From positions 148,348 through 212,347 of the forward strand of contig ATWC01000002.1 in NCBI GenBank assembly GCA_000421045.1: a DNA stretch of 64,000 nt. The letters are read 5' to 3'. The DNA comes from Lachnospiraceae bacterium NK4A179 (GTDB lineage: Bacteria; Bacillota; Clostridia; Lachnospirales; Lachnospiraceae). The notes beneath the pieces are model-generated. The model was not told the origin of the DNA. It did not search any database and was given only the letters and a program-made list of their open reading frames with translations. Each line of letters opens with the position of its first letter. Position 1 is the first letter of the stretch. A program made the position numbers and the translations under genes. Shown piece by piece: positions 53,645-63,554 of the stretch.

Positions 53645-54349
53645 CTAAAAAGCCTGTCCGCTTAATCTGTTTTTAAGTTCTGTGTACTGCTGCTGGCTGA
53701 TGGGTATTAATACTCCGTTGCGCATCGTAGCCTGATAGCGCTCTATATTCTCAACCTGCGAAAGATTTACGATATATGACCTGTGACAGCGGAAAAACTG
53801 CTTTTCCGGGAGCATAAGCTCCAGGTCCGATATCTTCATATGAGCTGTCAGCTTCTTATCCTGAAGCGTAAATTCCACTTCTCTGGCCTGACTCTCGCAG
53901 AAGATTATATCTTTGTAATCAATGTTATAAAATTTACCTTCACAATTGATGGCAAGACCGTCCTTCTGCTTTCTGTTCCTGTAGGAAAGGAGCAGCGCTT
54001 CCTTAAGCAGCTCTTTGTCCACGGGTTTCTTCAGATAACGGAGTGCCCTTACTCTGTAGCCATCAAGGGCATAATCAGATGTCATCGAGATAAAGATGAT
54101 ATCCAGCTGCTCGCCAAAATCCCTGAGGCGCTCGGCAGCTTCTATACCATTCATTCCTGTCGAAAGGATATCAGAAAGAAGGCAGTCAAACTGCTGCCCC
54201 GGCTTGCTGAGGATATCAGCCATCTGACCGATATCATCAAAAGTGCATATCTCATAAGATATGCCTTCTTCTTTCATTATCTGCTCTGTGAGCATCTTGT
54301 TTAACTGCAGTGATGTGGCTTCGTCGTCACAGATTGCTATCTTAAACAT
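53645..54349 (-). CDS. LytTR-family response regulator
   Basis: 234-aa two-component regulator: receiver domain (residues 1-120, acidic Asp8/Asp9 and phospho-acceptor Asp60 in 'CLLSDILS') and a LytTR DNA-binding domain from about 130 ('FFRCHRSYIVNLSQVENIER'). LytTR proteins bind direct repeats upstream of their targets. It follows the hybrid kinase gene by 57 bp and thiI comes next after 15 bp. Its targets are unknown. Confidence 0.9.
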   Translation of the reverse strand: MFKIAICDDEATSLQLNKMLTEQIMKEEGISYEICTFDDIGQMADILSKPGQQFDCLLSDILSTGMNGIEAAERLRDFGEQLDIIFISMTSDYALDGYRVRALRYLKKPVDKELLKEALLLSYRNRKQKDGLAINCEGKFYNIDYKDIIFCESQAREVEFTLQDKKLTAHMKISDLELMLPEKQFFRCHRSYIVNLSQVENIERYQATMRNGVLIPISQQQYTELKNRLSGQAF

Positions 54350-54406
54350 AAATAAATACCCCCGGCATTATCTCGCCTATTATAGCATAAAAGTATCATC
54401 TGTTCA

Positions 54407-56536
54407 TCAACTTTTGGAAGGGTAAAAAATCTTCCTGAGCATTGAGAGTATATTTGAATATGTTGTCGTCATTTCTTCATGATGATCCCAAATATATGTT
54501 ATGTCACCTCGCTTTGCAGCTCTTTCAAGGCCATATGCCATATCCGCAACATCCAGAGCTCCTACCGACTGGCTTGCTCCCTTTATCGAATGAGCTGTCA
54601 CGGCATAATTGTCCATATCCTCTTTCTCATAGAAATCATTAAGAAGATTTATCAGATTGGATGAAGCATAGGTTTTCAGCAGTTCTATATAACCGTCAAT
54701 ATTTCCGGCGCAGTTCCTGATACCGGTGGTTGTATCTATTCCCTCAAAGCGTTCGAGCAGCTCATCCTGCGGAAGCTTGTTCCACGGAACCTGTGCCTCC
54801 CTGCGCTCCACTTCCTCAAGCGTTGTACCTGCAGGGAATATCTTTGCAGCAGGAAGCCATTTTCTCAATATCGCAGACAGCTGATCGATTTTTATGGGCT
54901 TTGCGATATAGTCATTCATTCCCGATTTGAGCAGCTGTTTATCAACACCCTTTATGGCATTTGCGGTAAGTGCAATGATCGGAACGTTCTTTGCATAGTT
55001 GCCTTCAAGTTGTCTGATATTCTCTGTTGCTTCGGCGCCGTCCATATATGGCATCATATGATCCATGAAGATGATATCATACGAAACAAGATGTCTTGAT
55101 ACCAGATCTATAGCCTCACGTCCGCTTTCTGCCAGATGTGCTTCAAAGCCAAACAGCTTCATGAGTTCCTGCGCAACCTGTCTGTTCACCTTATTATCAT
55201 CAACGATAAGAACTTTTGCCTTTGGTGCCACAAAATCAGCGGTATATCTGTTTCCGGGCACTATGTTCTCAAGTCTTGTTATCTTCATGTCATTAGGTGT
55301 AGAGTCGCTTATCTTCTGCGGTATCACCACAGTAAATACCGAGCCTCTTCCGGGCTCTGATTCAACATAAATGGCGCCTCCCATCTCATCCGTAAGCTTC
55401 TTACAGATAGCAAGACCAAGACCTGTACCCTCCACATTCCTGTTCTTTCTCGTATTGATCTGGCCAAAAGCCGTAAACAGTTTATCAAGGTTTTCTCTTG
55501 AGATACCTATTCCGGTATCAGCCACGATCATTGAAAGAATGCCCTGGGGATTTGAATATGTCGTATCTTCCTTCCAGGTAACTGTCAGCTTTACAGATCC
55601 CTTATTTGTAAATTTTACCGCGTTGTAAAGGATATTGATGAGGATCTGACGCACTCTGTTGGCATCACCTATGAGCTGTCTGGGAAGATTGTTGGGGAGA
55701 TCGAGCTGCAGTTTCAGATTCTTATCACGCATACGAAATTCTATGATGGTAACCACATCCTGAAGCATCTCGGAGAAATCATAAGGTTCCTCTATTATCT
55801 CAAGCTTTCCGGAATCTACCTTTGAGAAATCCAGGATCTCATTGATGATCGAAAGCAGGTTCTCGGATGACCTCTTTATCACTGCAACATATTCCTGCTC
55901 GGTGCTGTTGCGGCTTGTCTCTTCAAGAAGCTCTGCCATACCGTATATCGCATTCATGGGAGTTCTGATCTCATGGCTCATGTTGGCAAGGAAGTTGGAC
56001 TTGGCTTCCAATGCTTCATTTGCAACTTCCGCCTTTTCTTCCATCTGCCGCTTGTAGCGGTTTATGCTGTAGGTTATGAAAACAGTACCTACGCCGGCAA
56101 ACGCATACATGGTTATATATGCCACATACTGTGACATATCAAAAAAGTCAGTTATTACTTCCGGCTGCAGTATCCCTATTATTATCAGTATCGCAGACGA
56201 AACAACAAAATACTCCGTAACTATAAAGCCATTTAGGAAAAGAACGATATCGATGCCCATCGCAAGGAACATGAATACAAGCATTGCCTCAGTATGCGAA
56301 GCTGTGCAGATATAATAAAAACTTGCGATCGACGAATACATAAGACAACGTATTACCACCGCCTCGTTTGTAATTTTGAGCGAAAGAAGGAATACCACCA
56401 GGACAGGTATCAGACCAAGGCCGACAAAAAAAGCCCTTTCCGGTCCCAGGGACGAAAGCACATACATTATCTGCAGAAGTACCGCGCAGAGAAACTCAAC
56501 TATGAATATTGTCACATTAGTTTTAAATGGAAGCAT
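54407..56536 (-). CDS. Hybrid sensor histidine kinase with REC and Hpt domains
   Basis: 709-aa membrane phosphorelay protein. Six or so N-terminal helices (to about residue 160) are followed by a HisKA domain with His188 in 'NMSHEIRTP', an ATPase domain ('DTGIGIS', '[12 protein letters not shown]'), a receiver with Asp492 and a C-terminal Hpt domain with His649 in 'AHSIKGAS'. All phosphorelay residues are present. The N-terminal membrane part has no recognised sensor fold. The neighbouring LytTR protein is a possible output, although LytTR regulators more often pair with HATPase_c_5-type kinases. Confidence 0.92.
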   Translation of the reverse strand: MLPFKTNVTIFIVEFLCAVLLQIMYVLSSLGPERAFFVGLGLIPVLVVFLLSLKITNEAVVIRCLMYSSIASFYYICTASHTEAMLVFMFLAMGIDIVLFLNGFIVTEYFVVSSAILIIIGILQPEVITDFFDMSQYVAYITMYAFAGVGTVFITYSINRYKRQMEEKAEVANEALEAKSNFLANMSHEIRTPMNAIYGMAELLEETSRNSTEQEYVAVIKRSSENLLSIINEILDFSKVDSGKLEIIEEPYDFSEMLQDVVTIIEFRMRDKNLKLQLDLPNNLPRQLIGDANRVRQILINILYNAVKFTNKGSVKLTVTWKEDTTYSNPQGILSMIVADTGIGISRENLDKLFTAFGQINTRKNRNVEGTGLGLAICKKLTDEMGGAIYVESEPGRGSVFTVVIPQKISDSTPNDMKITRLENIVPGNRYTADFVAPKAKVLIVDDNKVNRQVAQELMKLFGFEAHLAESGREAIDLVSRHLVSYDIIFMDHMMPYMDGAEATENIRQLEGNYAKNVPIIALTANAIKGVDKQLLKSGMNDYIAKPIKIDQLSAILRKWLPAAKIFPAGTTLEEVERREAQVPWNKLPQDELLERFEGIDTTTGIRNCAGNIDGYIELLKTYASSNLINLLNDFYEKEDMDNYAVTAHSIKGASQSVGALDVADMAYGLERAAKRGDITYIWDHHEEMTTTYSNILSMLRKIFYPSKS

Positions 56537-56551
56537 GATCCTCTCCCCTTA

Positions 56552-57721
56552 TCAATGCCTTGTGAATCTTCTGAGTTCCGGAAGCAGTTCCTTCAACGCC
56601 TCCGCAAGAAGGTCAATCTCTTCTTCCTTTGTAAACACCGACATTGAAAACCTGAGCGTGGAATCCAGAAGATCCTGTTTAAGGCCTATATTTGTAAGTG
56701 TGTCTGACGGTGTGCTCTTATGTGTTGCACATGCACTTCCCGCTGATACATATATACGCTTATCTTCAAGCGCATGAAGCAGAACCTCTGCCCTTACTCC
56801 CGGAAAAGATGCACTGAGAATATGCGGTGCACCGTTTACTTCATCATCGTAAGCAGGTCCGTTTACAGTCACTCCCTCAATCTCAAGCAGACGCTCTGCA
56901 AGTCTTCTTTTAAGAGAATACATTTTCTCCCTGTCACTATCAAAGTTGTCATACAGAAAACCTGCTGCATAAGCAATGCCTGCCGCGCCGGGAACATTCT
57001 CGGTTCCGGAACGCATACCGTTCTGCTGGCCCCCTCCGAAAATGATAGGGTCTATCTTTGTCTTATCTGCAATATAGATTATCCCCGTCCCTTTTGGTCC
57101 GTGTATCTTATGTCCGCTTATGCTCATCAGGTCTATGCCGGCCTGATGGGGATATATCCTTGCCTTACCAAAGCCCTGCACCGCATCCGTATGAAATGTG
57201 ACTGAAGGATATTTATCCTTAAGGAATTTACCTATAGCCTCTATAGGCTGAACAGATCCGACCTCGTTATTCGTGTGCATTATAGAAACAAGTATAGTAT
57301 CATCCCTCATCGCACTCTTCAGATCATCTAACGAAACCAGACCTTTTTCATTTACGGGAAGATAGGTTACACTGCAGCCTTCTTCTTTCTCCAGATATTC
57401 CATTGTACGAAGCACTGCAGGATGTTCGATGCTTGAAGTGATAAGATGTTTTCCCTGTCTTCTCTTGGCACGCGCTGTTCCGATGAGTGCCAGATTATCA
57501 CTTTCTGTTCCGCCTGATGTAAAGAATATCTCTGTCGGCTTGCACCTTAATATCTTTGAAAGTGTTTCTTTTGCTTCCCGCAGATATCTCTCCGATTCCA
57601 CGCCTTTCATATGTGCGCTCGAAGGATTGCCATAATCCTCAGTGAATATCTTTGTCATGAGTGCTGCCGCTTCCGGGAGCATCATGGTCGTTGCTGAATT
57701 ATCAAGGTATATTTCTTTCAT
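56552..57721 (-). CDS. Cysteine desulfurase (NifS/IscS-like)
   Basis: PLP enzyme taking sulfur from cysteine; 389 aa. It has the PLP-Lys motif 'SISGHKIHGPKGTG' and the active-site loop 'SAGSACATHKSTPSD' with the persulfide Cys. It probably serves ThiI, since thiI lies downstream in the same transcript with two signalling genes between. It overlaps rsmE by 4 bp. NifZ- or IscS-type assignment cannot be settled. Confidence 0.93.
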   Translation of the reverse strand: MKEIYLDNSATTMMLPEAAALMTKIFTEDYGNPSSAHMKGVESERYLREAKETLSKILRCKPTEIFFTSGGTESDNLALIGTARAKRRQGKHLITSSIEHPAVLRTMEYLEKEEGCSVTYLPVNEKGLVSLDDLKSAMRDDTILVSIMHTNNEVGSVQPIEAIGKFLKDKYPSVTFHTDAVQGFGKARIYPHQAGIDLMSISGHKIHGPKGTGIIYIADKTKIDPIIFGGGQQNGMRSGTENVPGAAGIAYAAGFLYDNFDSDREKMYSLKRRLAERLLEIEGVTVNGPAYDDEVNGAPHILSASFPGVRAEVLLHALEDKRIYVSAGSACATHKSTPSDTLTNIGLKQDLLDSTLRFSMSVFTKEEEIDLLAEALKELLPELRRFTRH

Positions 57722-58482
57722 ACTGTCTCCAATGCATACATAAGTATTGAGAGTACCGTCATTCCGGCAGTCTCTGTGCGCAGTATCCTGCGTCCGAGGG
57801 ATACAGGAGTTATTCCCGCATTCCCTGCAAGTTCTATTTCTTCATCGGCAAAGCCGCCTTCCGGACCTATGAACACAGCCGCCTCCGGCTTTGTATCTTT
57901 ATTCCCTGCAAGGCTCTTTACCCTGTCCACAAAAGCTTTCATGCCATCCATTCCGTTTTCCAATTCATACGGTATTGCAGAGGCGTTCATCGAAGCTGCC
58001 ATATTCACTGCTTCAGACATAGTCATCGGAAGTGTCACTTCAGGTACAATGGCACGCTTGCTCTGCTTTGCCGCAGCCTCACTTATCTTCTGCCAGCGTT
58101 CTTTTTTTGACGCCGCTTTTTTAGCATCAAGCTTCACCACAGCTCTTTCGGTAGCAACGGGCACTATCCTCACAGCTCCAAGTTCCACTGCTTTCTGGAT
58201 AATGGTATCCATCTTATCTGATTTGGGCAGTCCCTGAAAAAGTGTTATACCGACAGGAAGCTCCACTCCATCTTCTTTAACAAAGAGCAGATCACAGATG
58301 ATCTCATCATCCTTAATTTCCTTTATGGAAGCCCTGTATTCATTATCATCCGCACCGTTCCCTATGCTTATCTCTTCTCCGGGTTTCATGCGCAGTACGT
58401 TCTTTATATGATTGACATCCTCCCCTGTTATAACTATCGTATGACCGTTTATCTGCGAAGGACTCACAAAAAAATGCTGCAT
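57718..58482 (-). CDS. rsmE: 16S rRNA m3U1498 methyltransferase RsmE
   Basis: SPOUT-family methyltransferase acting on 16S rRNA U1498; 254 aa. The PUA-like N-terminus ('HFFVSPSQINGHTIVITGED') is followed by the SPOUT knot with 'FIGPEGGFADEEIELA' and 'SLGRRILRTETAGM'. It follows prmA by 3 bp, the common order. Confidence 0.95.
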   Translation of the reverse strand: MQHFFVSPSQINGHTIVITGEDVNHIKNVLRMKPGEEISIGNGADDNEYRASIKEIKDDEIICDLLFVKEDGVELPVGITLFQGLPKSDKMDTIIQKAVELGAVRIVPVATERAVVKLDAKKAASKKERWQKISEAAAKQSKRAIVPEVTLPMTMSEAVNMAASMNASAIPYELENGMDGMKAFVDRVKSLAGNKDTKPEAAVFIGPEGGFADEEIELAGNAGITPVSLGRRILRTETAGMTVLSILMYALETV

Positions 58483-58485
58483 ATC

Positions 58486-59466
58486 TTACTTCTTTCTTCC
58501 CGTCACACTGCGCCACTCGCCCTGCGCAGAGATATCGATAACTTCAAAACCGTTTGCCTTCATTGTTTCGGCAACCGGTTCCTCCTTGCCTTCTATTATT
58601 CCCGAAGTGATATAGATCCCGTCTTTTTTTATAAAACGCGGTACCACGGGAGTAAGAGGCACAAGCACATCTGCAAGTATATTGGCGGTAACGATGTCGT
58701 AGGCCTTAATTTTTTCAAGAACTTCCCCGCATACTTTTTCATCACCTATAACATTTCCGATGATCAGATCAAACTTCCCCGGATCTATGCCGTTCTGCTC
58801 AAGATTATCCGCAACAGCGGCCACTGCACAGGGATCAAGATCGGTACCGGTAACATGCTTTGCGCCGAACATAAGTGAAAGGATTCCGAGTATGCCGCTT
58901 CCCGTTCCCACATCAAGCAGCTCAGTTTCAGCATTCACATATTTTCTGAGTGCCCTGATGCAGAGCTGTGTAGTCTCATGCATGCCCGTACCGAAAGCTG
59001 TTCCGGGATCTATATGAAGAGTCATCTTATCCTTATCTTCATCCTTCTTCTTTTCCCATGAAGGGATCACAAGTATGTCATCTATATAGAACTGATGGAA
59101 ATACTGCTTCCAGTTGTTTATCCAATCGATATCTTCAGTCTCGGAAACCGTTACCTTTCCCGAGCCTATATTAAGAAATTCCGAGTCAGCACTCACCACT
59201 TCATCGATCGTCTTTAATATTTCTTCCTTAAGTGCAGCCTTCTCTTTTTCATCTTCCGGTGATTCCTTGAAAAAGCTAAGGTAAGCAATACCATCATCCG
59301 CCTCCGTTTCCGGCATGATATCCACAAACATCTGCTCTTTTTCAAGCGCAGTGAGAGGCCTCTTATCTTCTATCTGCGCACCTTCAAGACCGCAGTCATA
59401 GAGATCGGATATAAGTATATCCTCAGCCTCTTCGGTTGTTTCTATCCTGAATTTAAGCCACTTCAT
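58486..59466 (-). CDS. prmA: Ribosomal protein L11 methyltransferase
   Basis: Trimethylates Lys and N-terminal amine of ribosomal protein L11. The SAM-binding motif 'LLDVGTGSGILGILSLMFGA' and 'TANILADVLVPLTPVV' are diagnostic, and 'HIDPGTAFGTGMHETT' is the PrmA signature; 326 aa. It precedes rsmE. Confidence 0.95.
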   Translation of the reverse strand: MKWLKFRIETTEEAEDILISDLYDCGLEGAQIEDKRPLTALEKEQMFVDIMPETEADDGIAYLSFFKESPEDEKEKAALKEEILKTIDEVVSADSEFLNIGSGKVTVSETEDIDWINNWKQYFHQFYIDDILVIPSWEKKKDEDKDKMTLHIDPGTAFGTGMHETTQLCIRALRKYVNAETELLDVGTGSGILGILSLMFGAKHVTGTDLDPCAVAAVADNLEQNGIDPGKFDLIIGNVIGDEKVCGEVLEKIKAYDIVTANILADVLVPLTPVVPRFIKKDGIYITSGIIEGKEEPVAETMKANGFEVIDISAQGEWRSVTGRKK

Positions 59467-59490
59467 TATTTATCTCCTTATTTCTATTAT

Positions 59491-62400
59491 TTACCATTCC
59501 CATTCTTCAAAAAATCTTCTCTTCTCGCCTTCCCTTGCATGCCTTCTTCCCCATTCATTCAATGCCGCTATGGCTATGAGTATGGTGCCGGCTATAGCGA
59601 GATAGATCATCCATGCCACTTCTTTCCAGAATGTTGCCGAAAGGTATATCGCGATACCTATGATAGATGCAAGTCCAAGGAAAAACCAGAGTTTCTGTTT
59701 CTTTATAAAAGAGAATACAAATATGAATATCGCCGAAACACCTACTATCAGCAGATCCATGGTATCTCCTGATCCGGCAGCCGATATTCCTTCAACAACT
59801 AACGCAGCTGCTACCGCAATGAACCATATCATCCTTAGTGTCTTATCATCTGCCGGTTTTATCAGATAACGGAGTGACAGCACATACAAAAGTATGATCG
59901 AGAGATAGAATTCCGTATGTATCCTGTCCGGCAGACTTACAAACTTAGTTGAACAAGCGATTGAAAGTGCTATCAGGAATCCCGATACGGAAAAGATCAC
60001 GGAATTGGAAATTTTCAACCTTCCTGCAAAATTAGCTACCATAAGCGCAAGCACTATACATACCAATGTTGCGGTATGATCCGCAGGATCCGAAATATTG
60101 AACAAAAGCAGAGCCGGCATAAATGCCAGATAATCCAGTCCCTTTTTTGAAATGATCTCGTTTCTGAAGAATACTCTTCCGATGATCGAAAGAAGTATCG
60201 GTATTATGCAAAATAGCGTCGCCTGCAGCGAACCTGATATCACATCCGAAACTTCAAATACATTTATTATTTCCAGCAGGAATACTAATACGGGAATAAT
60301 AGCAGGGAATCCAAAGCCGGTAAAATACATTGTAAGCCCTGATGCAACTGCTGCAGTGATTATAGTCACATCATATGTAAGATCTTTCCTGAGTCCGATC
60401 ATAACGATGAGCATAATACATTGTATTACAGAGCTTATTATCTTTATGCTAAATGAATATCCGCTGCCCCTTCCATCCTTGAAAAACGGAATGAATGCAA
60501 CTGCAAAGGATACCAGAACATAGAGCACAGCAATTATAAAACATGCTGTAAATCCGGCAAGCGAACCTTCAAATCCTATCGTCAGGCTGCTGATTGCAAA
60601 AACAGGAAGCATCGAAAACATCGAAACCACTGCTATCATTCCAACAGTCATTATATTGGGCTTTTGCGGTTCTTTGGTGTTTACAAAAACACTGAGCAGA
60701 AGCAGAAGTGCCGTAAAAAACAATCCAAATGAAACTGCAATCAGAGGGAAGCTTCTCAGATCTATCGATTCAACACTCAGCCTGCCATATTCATCGAAAT
60801 AAACAAACAGCCCCGTCAAGATCAGCAGTATCATCGTCGTTTCACTGAATACTCTTAACGCGATATCATTATTTCTGAAATGTCTCCATCCGATAAATAC
60901 AGCAAGCATAATATCAAACACAATGCAGAGTATAATATATTTATATATGTTATCCATATTTGGAATGCGATCAAAAAGCATAACTATGCCTGCATAATTA
61001 CTCATGCCGCATATGATCGAAAGGATCCCCCTCTCTACATTGCTTCCTGTTTTTATGAATGCATACATTCCTGCCAGTACTGCACAGGCAAAACATAATA
61101 AGATAAGTGACCATTCATCCTCATACACATCAGACACTGTAAATAACATAAGTGCAACAGGTATGAGCACATGAGACACAGGCGTATCTGTTCTGGTAAG
61201 GAAATGGATAATGATAATAGCCACTGCCATACCGACCATAAAGAATGCATATACCATCTCGTACGACGCGTACGACGGCCGGATATAATCTGTGAGAAAA
61301 CGCATGACAGACAACATCACTGCTGCTGACAGAAAGGGCAATGCATACAGTCCCCACGAGCCTTCTTCAGACTTCTTTGCATATATCCCAAATGATACTT
61401 CCGATATAATGATACCTGCTGTTACACACATATCCGCATCAAAGGCTGCAATTAACGCAGCACCTGTAGCTATAAAAGTTATTATCGAAGCGTAGGTCCT
61501 GAAAAATTTTATTTCTTCCGAAAATGATGTCAATGCAATGAGTCTTGTGATAAGTGAAAGGATCGCTATAGCTATAAATACTGATTCGATGCGATTTACC
61601 TCATGATGGTATCCGCCGGGGATGCCCGCCTGGGCCGCCAGAAATACCACCATCCAGGAGAAGCCCAGATAGATCATTCCGTAATATGCACCGGATCTGA
61701 ATATAAACGCACCGACAGCTGCCGCAGCCGTAAAGCCAAGCATTGCTACAGCCGTGACCAGAAAACCGTTGTCGCCTTTAAAAGAAAGAGTCTCACCCAA
61801 TAGTCCCAATGCTCCCATACCGGCGATCAGTATAGGGGTCAGCAAGCTTCCCAATGTATAAAAAGCAAAACCTGTCTGTTTTAACTTAAGGACGCTTCCG
61901 GATAACCATGACAAACCGAACACGATCATGAGTGCGACAACAAGAGCTGTCGCTCTTGTTGAATTTGCCATCGAATTCCAGGTTGATGAAAGAAATACTG
62001 CAGCAGCGATCGTAAGAAGCAGAACACCTGCTCCGAATACTATATTGATACTGCTGATAGTCTTAGACTTCGGTCTTACCTGTTGAGAGCCCATAGATCC
62101 TGACATCTGCGCTCCCTGCATACCTGTCATAGGCCCTGACATCTGCCCTGCCTGCATACCTGCCATAGGACCTGACATCTGCCCTGCCTGCATACCTGCC
62201 ATAGGACCTGACATCTGCCCTGCCTGCTGAGCAGCCATAAAGCTTAATCCCTGCGCATTATTAACAGCCTGCGCATTCCTGGCAGCTTCTCCAAAAACAA
62301 ACGGCTGACTTCCCGAATAAGCAGGATCTATTAAACGGTTGCCTTGTTCAGGCGAATGATCTTCCTTGACGGGATCAAGAGAAGGAAATCCGTTCTCCGG

Positions 62401-62901
62401 CTTGACAACGGGAATCTCCTCAAGTTCGATATAATACTGGGCCAGATCTCCATAGCTTCCGTCAGGCAGTCTGAAGCCACCCTGAAGAGTTCCAAACTGC
62501 TTGAATCCAAGCTTCTCATAAATCTGTATATACTCGGAATCATCACCCGTAACCGCATTCAGCCGAAGGATCCTGAAACCACGTGAAGCCGCCTTGAACA
62601 TACAGTTTTTAACAAGAGCTTCACCTACTCCTTTATCTCTGTATTCTTTATCTACAGCAAATAAGGCATCTGCGATATGCTTGCATCTTCCCAGATTATT
62701 GGACTGAAGAATATAAAGACCACAGAGTTTACCGTTCTCATCCTCTGCAACAGCAGTAAACAACTGTCTTGCAAAAAAGTATCCTGCCGTATTCAGAAGA
62801 AGAAAAGTATCATGCGGAAATACATTCCCCTCTTCAATAACCTGATTCCAGATATCTGTCATCAATCGCAGATCTGCAACATTGTATTGTCTGACCCTCA
62901 T
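59491..62901 (-). CDS. GNAT acetyltransferase fused to a giant polytopic membrane protein
   Basis: 1136 aa from the ATG at 62901 (GGAGGG 8 bp upstream; the longer frame is rejected). Residues 1-160 form a GNAT N-acetyltransferase with an acetyl-CoA-binding 'RDKGVGEALV' (near 88-97). Residues 225-274 carry four 12-residue Met/Gly/Gln-rich repeats. From about 285 to the end there are some 30 hydrophobic segments by eye, closing with 'WMIYLAIAGTILIAIAALNE', reminiscent of DUF2157-type membrane proteins. The acetyltransferase probably sits on the cytoplasmic face of the membrane part. Substrate, topology and function are unknown. It has its own likely -10 box and stands alone beside prmA. Confidence 0.8.
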   Translation of the reverse strand: MRVRQYNVADLRLMTDIWNQVIEEGNVFPHDTFLLLNTAGYFFARQLFTAVAEDENGKLCGLYILQSNNLGRCKHIADALFAVDKEYRDKGVGEALVKNCMFKAASRGFRILRLNAVTGDDSEYIQIYEKLGFKQFGTLQGGFRLPDGSYGDLAQYYIELEEIPVVKPENGFPSLDPVKEDHSPEQGNRLIDPAYSGSQPFVFGEAARNAQAVNNAQGLSFMAAQQAGQMSGPMAGMQAGQMSGPMAGMQAGQMSGPMTGMQGAQMSGSMGSQQVRPKSKTISSINIVFGAGVLLLTIAAAVFLSSTWNSMANSTRATALVVALMIVFGLSWLSGSVLKLKQTGFAFYTLGSLLTPILIAGMGALGLLGETLSFKGDNGFLVTAVAMLGFTAAAAVGAFIFRSGAYYGMIYLGFSWMVVFLAAQAGIPGGYHHEVNRIESVFIAIAILSLITRLIALTSFSEEIKFFRTYASIITFIATGAALIAAFDADMCVTAGIIISEVSFGIYAKKSEEGSWGLYALPFLSAAVMLSVMRFLTDYIRPSYASYEMVYAFFMVGMAVAIIIIHFLTRTDTPVSHVLIPVALMLFTVSDVYEDEWSLILLCFACAVLAGMYAFIKTGSNVERGILSIICGMSNYAGIVMLFDRIPNMDNIYKYIILCIVFDIMLAVFIGWRHFRNNDIALRVFSETTMILLILTGLFVYFDEYGRLSVESIDLRSFPLIAVSFGLFFTALLLLLSVFVNTKEPQKPNIMTVGMIAVVSMFSMLPVFAISSLTIGFEGSLAGFTACFIIAVLYVLVSFAVAFIPFFKDGRGSGYSFSIKIISSVIQCIMLIVMIGLRKDLTYDVTIITAAVASGLTMYFTGFGFPAIIPVLVFLLEIINVFEVSDVISGSLQATLFCIIPILLSIIGRVFFRNEIISKKGLDYLAFMPALLLFNISDPADHTATLVCIVLALMVANFAGRLKISNSVIFSVSGFLIALSIACSTKFVSLPDRIHTEFYLSIILLYVLSLRYLIKPADDKTLRMIWFIAVAAALVVEGISAAGSGDTMDLLIVGVSAIFIFVFSFIKKQKLWFFLGLASIIGIAIYLSATFWKEVAWMIYLAIAGTILIAIAALNEWGRRHAREGEKRRFFEEWEW
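62080..62223 (-). repeat. In-frame 36-bp tandem repeat, four copies
   Basis: Four consecutive 36-bp units encode AGQMSGPMAGMQ twice, then a one-residue variant, then a divergent unit (residues 227-274 of the GNAT fusion). The first three copies are almost identical at DNA level, so copy number may vary between strains. Confidence 0.9.
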
Positions 62902-62960
62902 AACTATATCCCTCCAAAACGAAAACAATACTCGTTCTTCATATCTGAAACATACCTTTT

Positions 62961-62966
62961 ATTATA
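62961..62966 (-). promoter_or_regulatory. -10 box upstream of the GNAT fusion gene
   Basis: A perfect TATAAT on the minus strand 59 bp before the ATG. The -35 region does not match well. Confidence 0.5.
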
Positions 62967-63119
62967 CTATAAATCCACGCTCACTGCTATTTTCACTGCA
63001 TTAATAAAAGCCCCTTCAATGACCGATACATCGAATATTAATTACCTATCCGTATCCTTGCATGATGGTCCGAATGCTTCTTCGTCGTCAATCTCAGATC
63101 CGCAAAATATCAAATAAAC

Positions 63120-63151
63120 AAAAAAAGACTTTCATGTTCATGAAAGTCTTT
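63120..63151 (-). terminator. Terminator of the rRNA-tRNA transcript
   Basis: On the minus strand a 13-bp stem with a 2-nt tip is followed by a run of seven T, 4 bp after tRNA-Cys. It should end the rRNA operon transcript. Confidence 0.92.
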
Positions 63152-63154
63152 CAG

Positions 63155-63225
63155 AGGTGCCAGACGGATTTGAACCGCCGATCAGGGAGTTGCAGTCCCA
63201 CGCCTTACCACTTGGCTATGGCACC
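63155..63225 (-). tRNA. tRNA-Cys (GCA)
   Basis: Full cloverleaf by eye: acceptor GGTGCCA/TGGCACC, D arm GCC/GGC, anticodon loop CTGCAAC with anticodon GCA, T arm with TTCAAAT loop, discriminator T. CCA is not encoded. The first anticodon-stem pair (27-43) is a T-T mismatch, which is unusual. 71 nt. Confidence 0.93.
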
Positions 63226-63474
63226 ATAATATTTATTCTTAATTTTCCCGAAGCTGTTTGCGAAGCCACCATTGCGGCGAGCTTTTACTGCTTCCGGGAA
63301 AGTTTTGCGCTCTTTGCAAAACTTTGAGCAATTTAGAAAGTCTTGACGAAGCTGCCACTACAGCGAGTCTTCAAAACCTTCAGCGTAAGAATTTCGAAGA
63401 AATTCTTACATTTTCCCGAAGCTGTTTGCGAAGCCGCCATTGCGGCGAGCAATTACAGATTCGTGGAAAATACG
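63226..63474 (-). repeat. Hairpin-rich spacer with 41-bp direct repeats
   Basis: No gene. The spacer contains a 41-bp direct repeat (63242-63282 and 63410-63450, one mismatch) and a degenerate third copy of its 3' half (63347-63367) in which stem changes are compensatory. It also has a perfect 11-bp hairpin (63385-63409) and a 10-bp hairpin near 63297-63325. The DNA lies inside the presumed rRNA-tRNA transcript. Confidence 0.75.
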
Positions 63475-63546
63475 CTCCCCGAGTTGGGCTCGAACCAACA
63501 ACCCCACGGTTAACAGCCGTGTGCTCTACCATTGAGCTATCGAGGA
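63475..63546 (-). tRNA. tRNA-Asn (GTT)
   Basis: Cloverleaf with acceptor TCCTCGA/TCGGGGA, D arm GCTC/GAGC, anticodon stem CACGG/CCGTG, anticodon loop CTGTTAA with anticodon GTT, T loop TTCGAGC, discriminator G; CCA not encoded. 72 nt. It follows the 23S gene directly. Confidence 0.95.
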
Positions 63547-63554
63547 ATAAATAT

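Noticed and set aside
53783..54304. 173-aa open frame on the plus strand
   Set aside because: Antisense shadow of the LytTR regulator.
62080..62223. 36-bp periodic repeats that could suggest a CRISPR array
   Set aside because: The units are contiguous with no spacers, in frame with a long coding region, and no cas gene is present.
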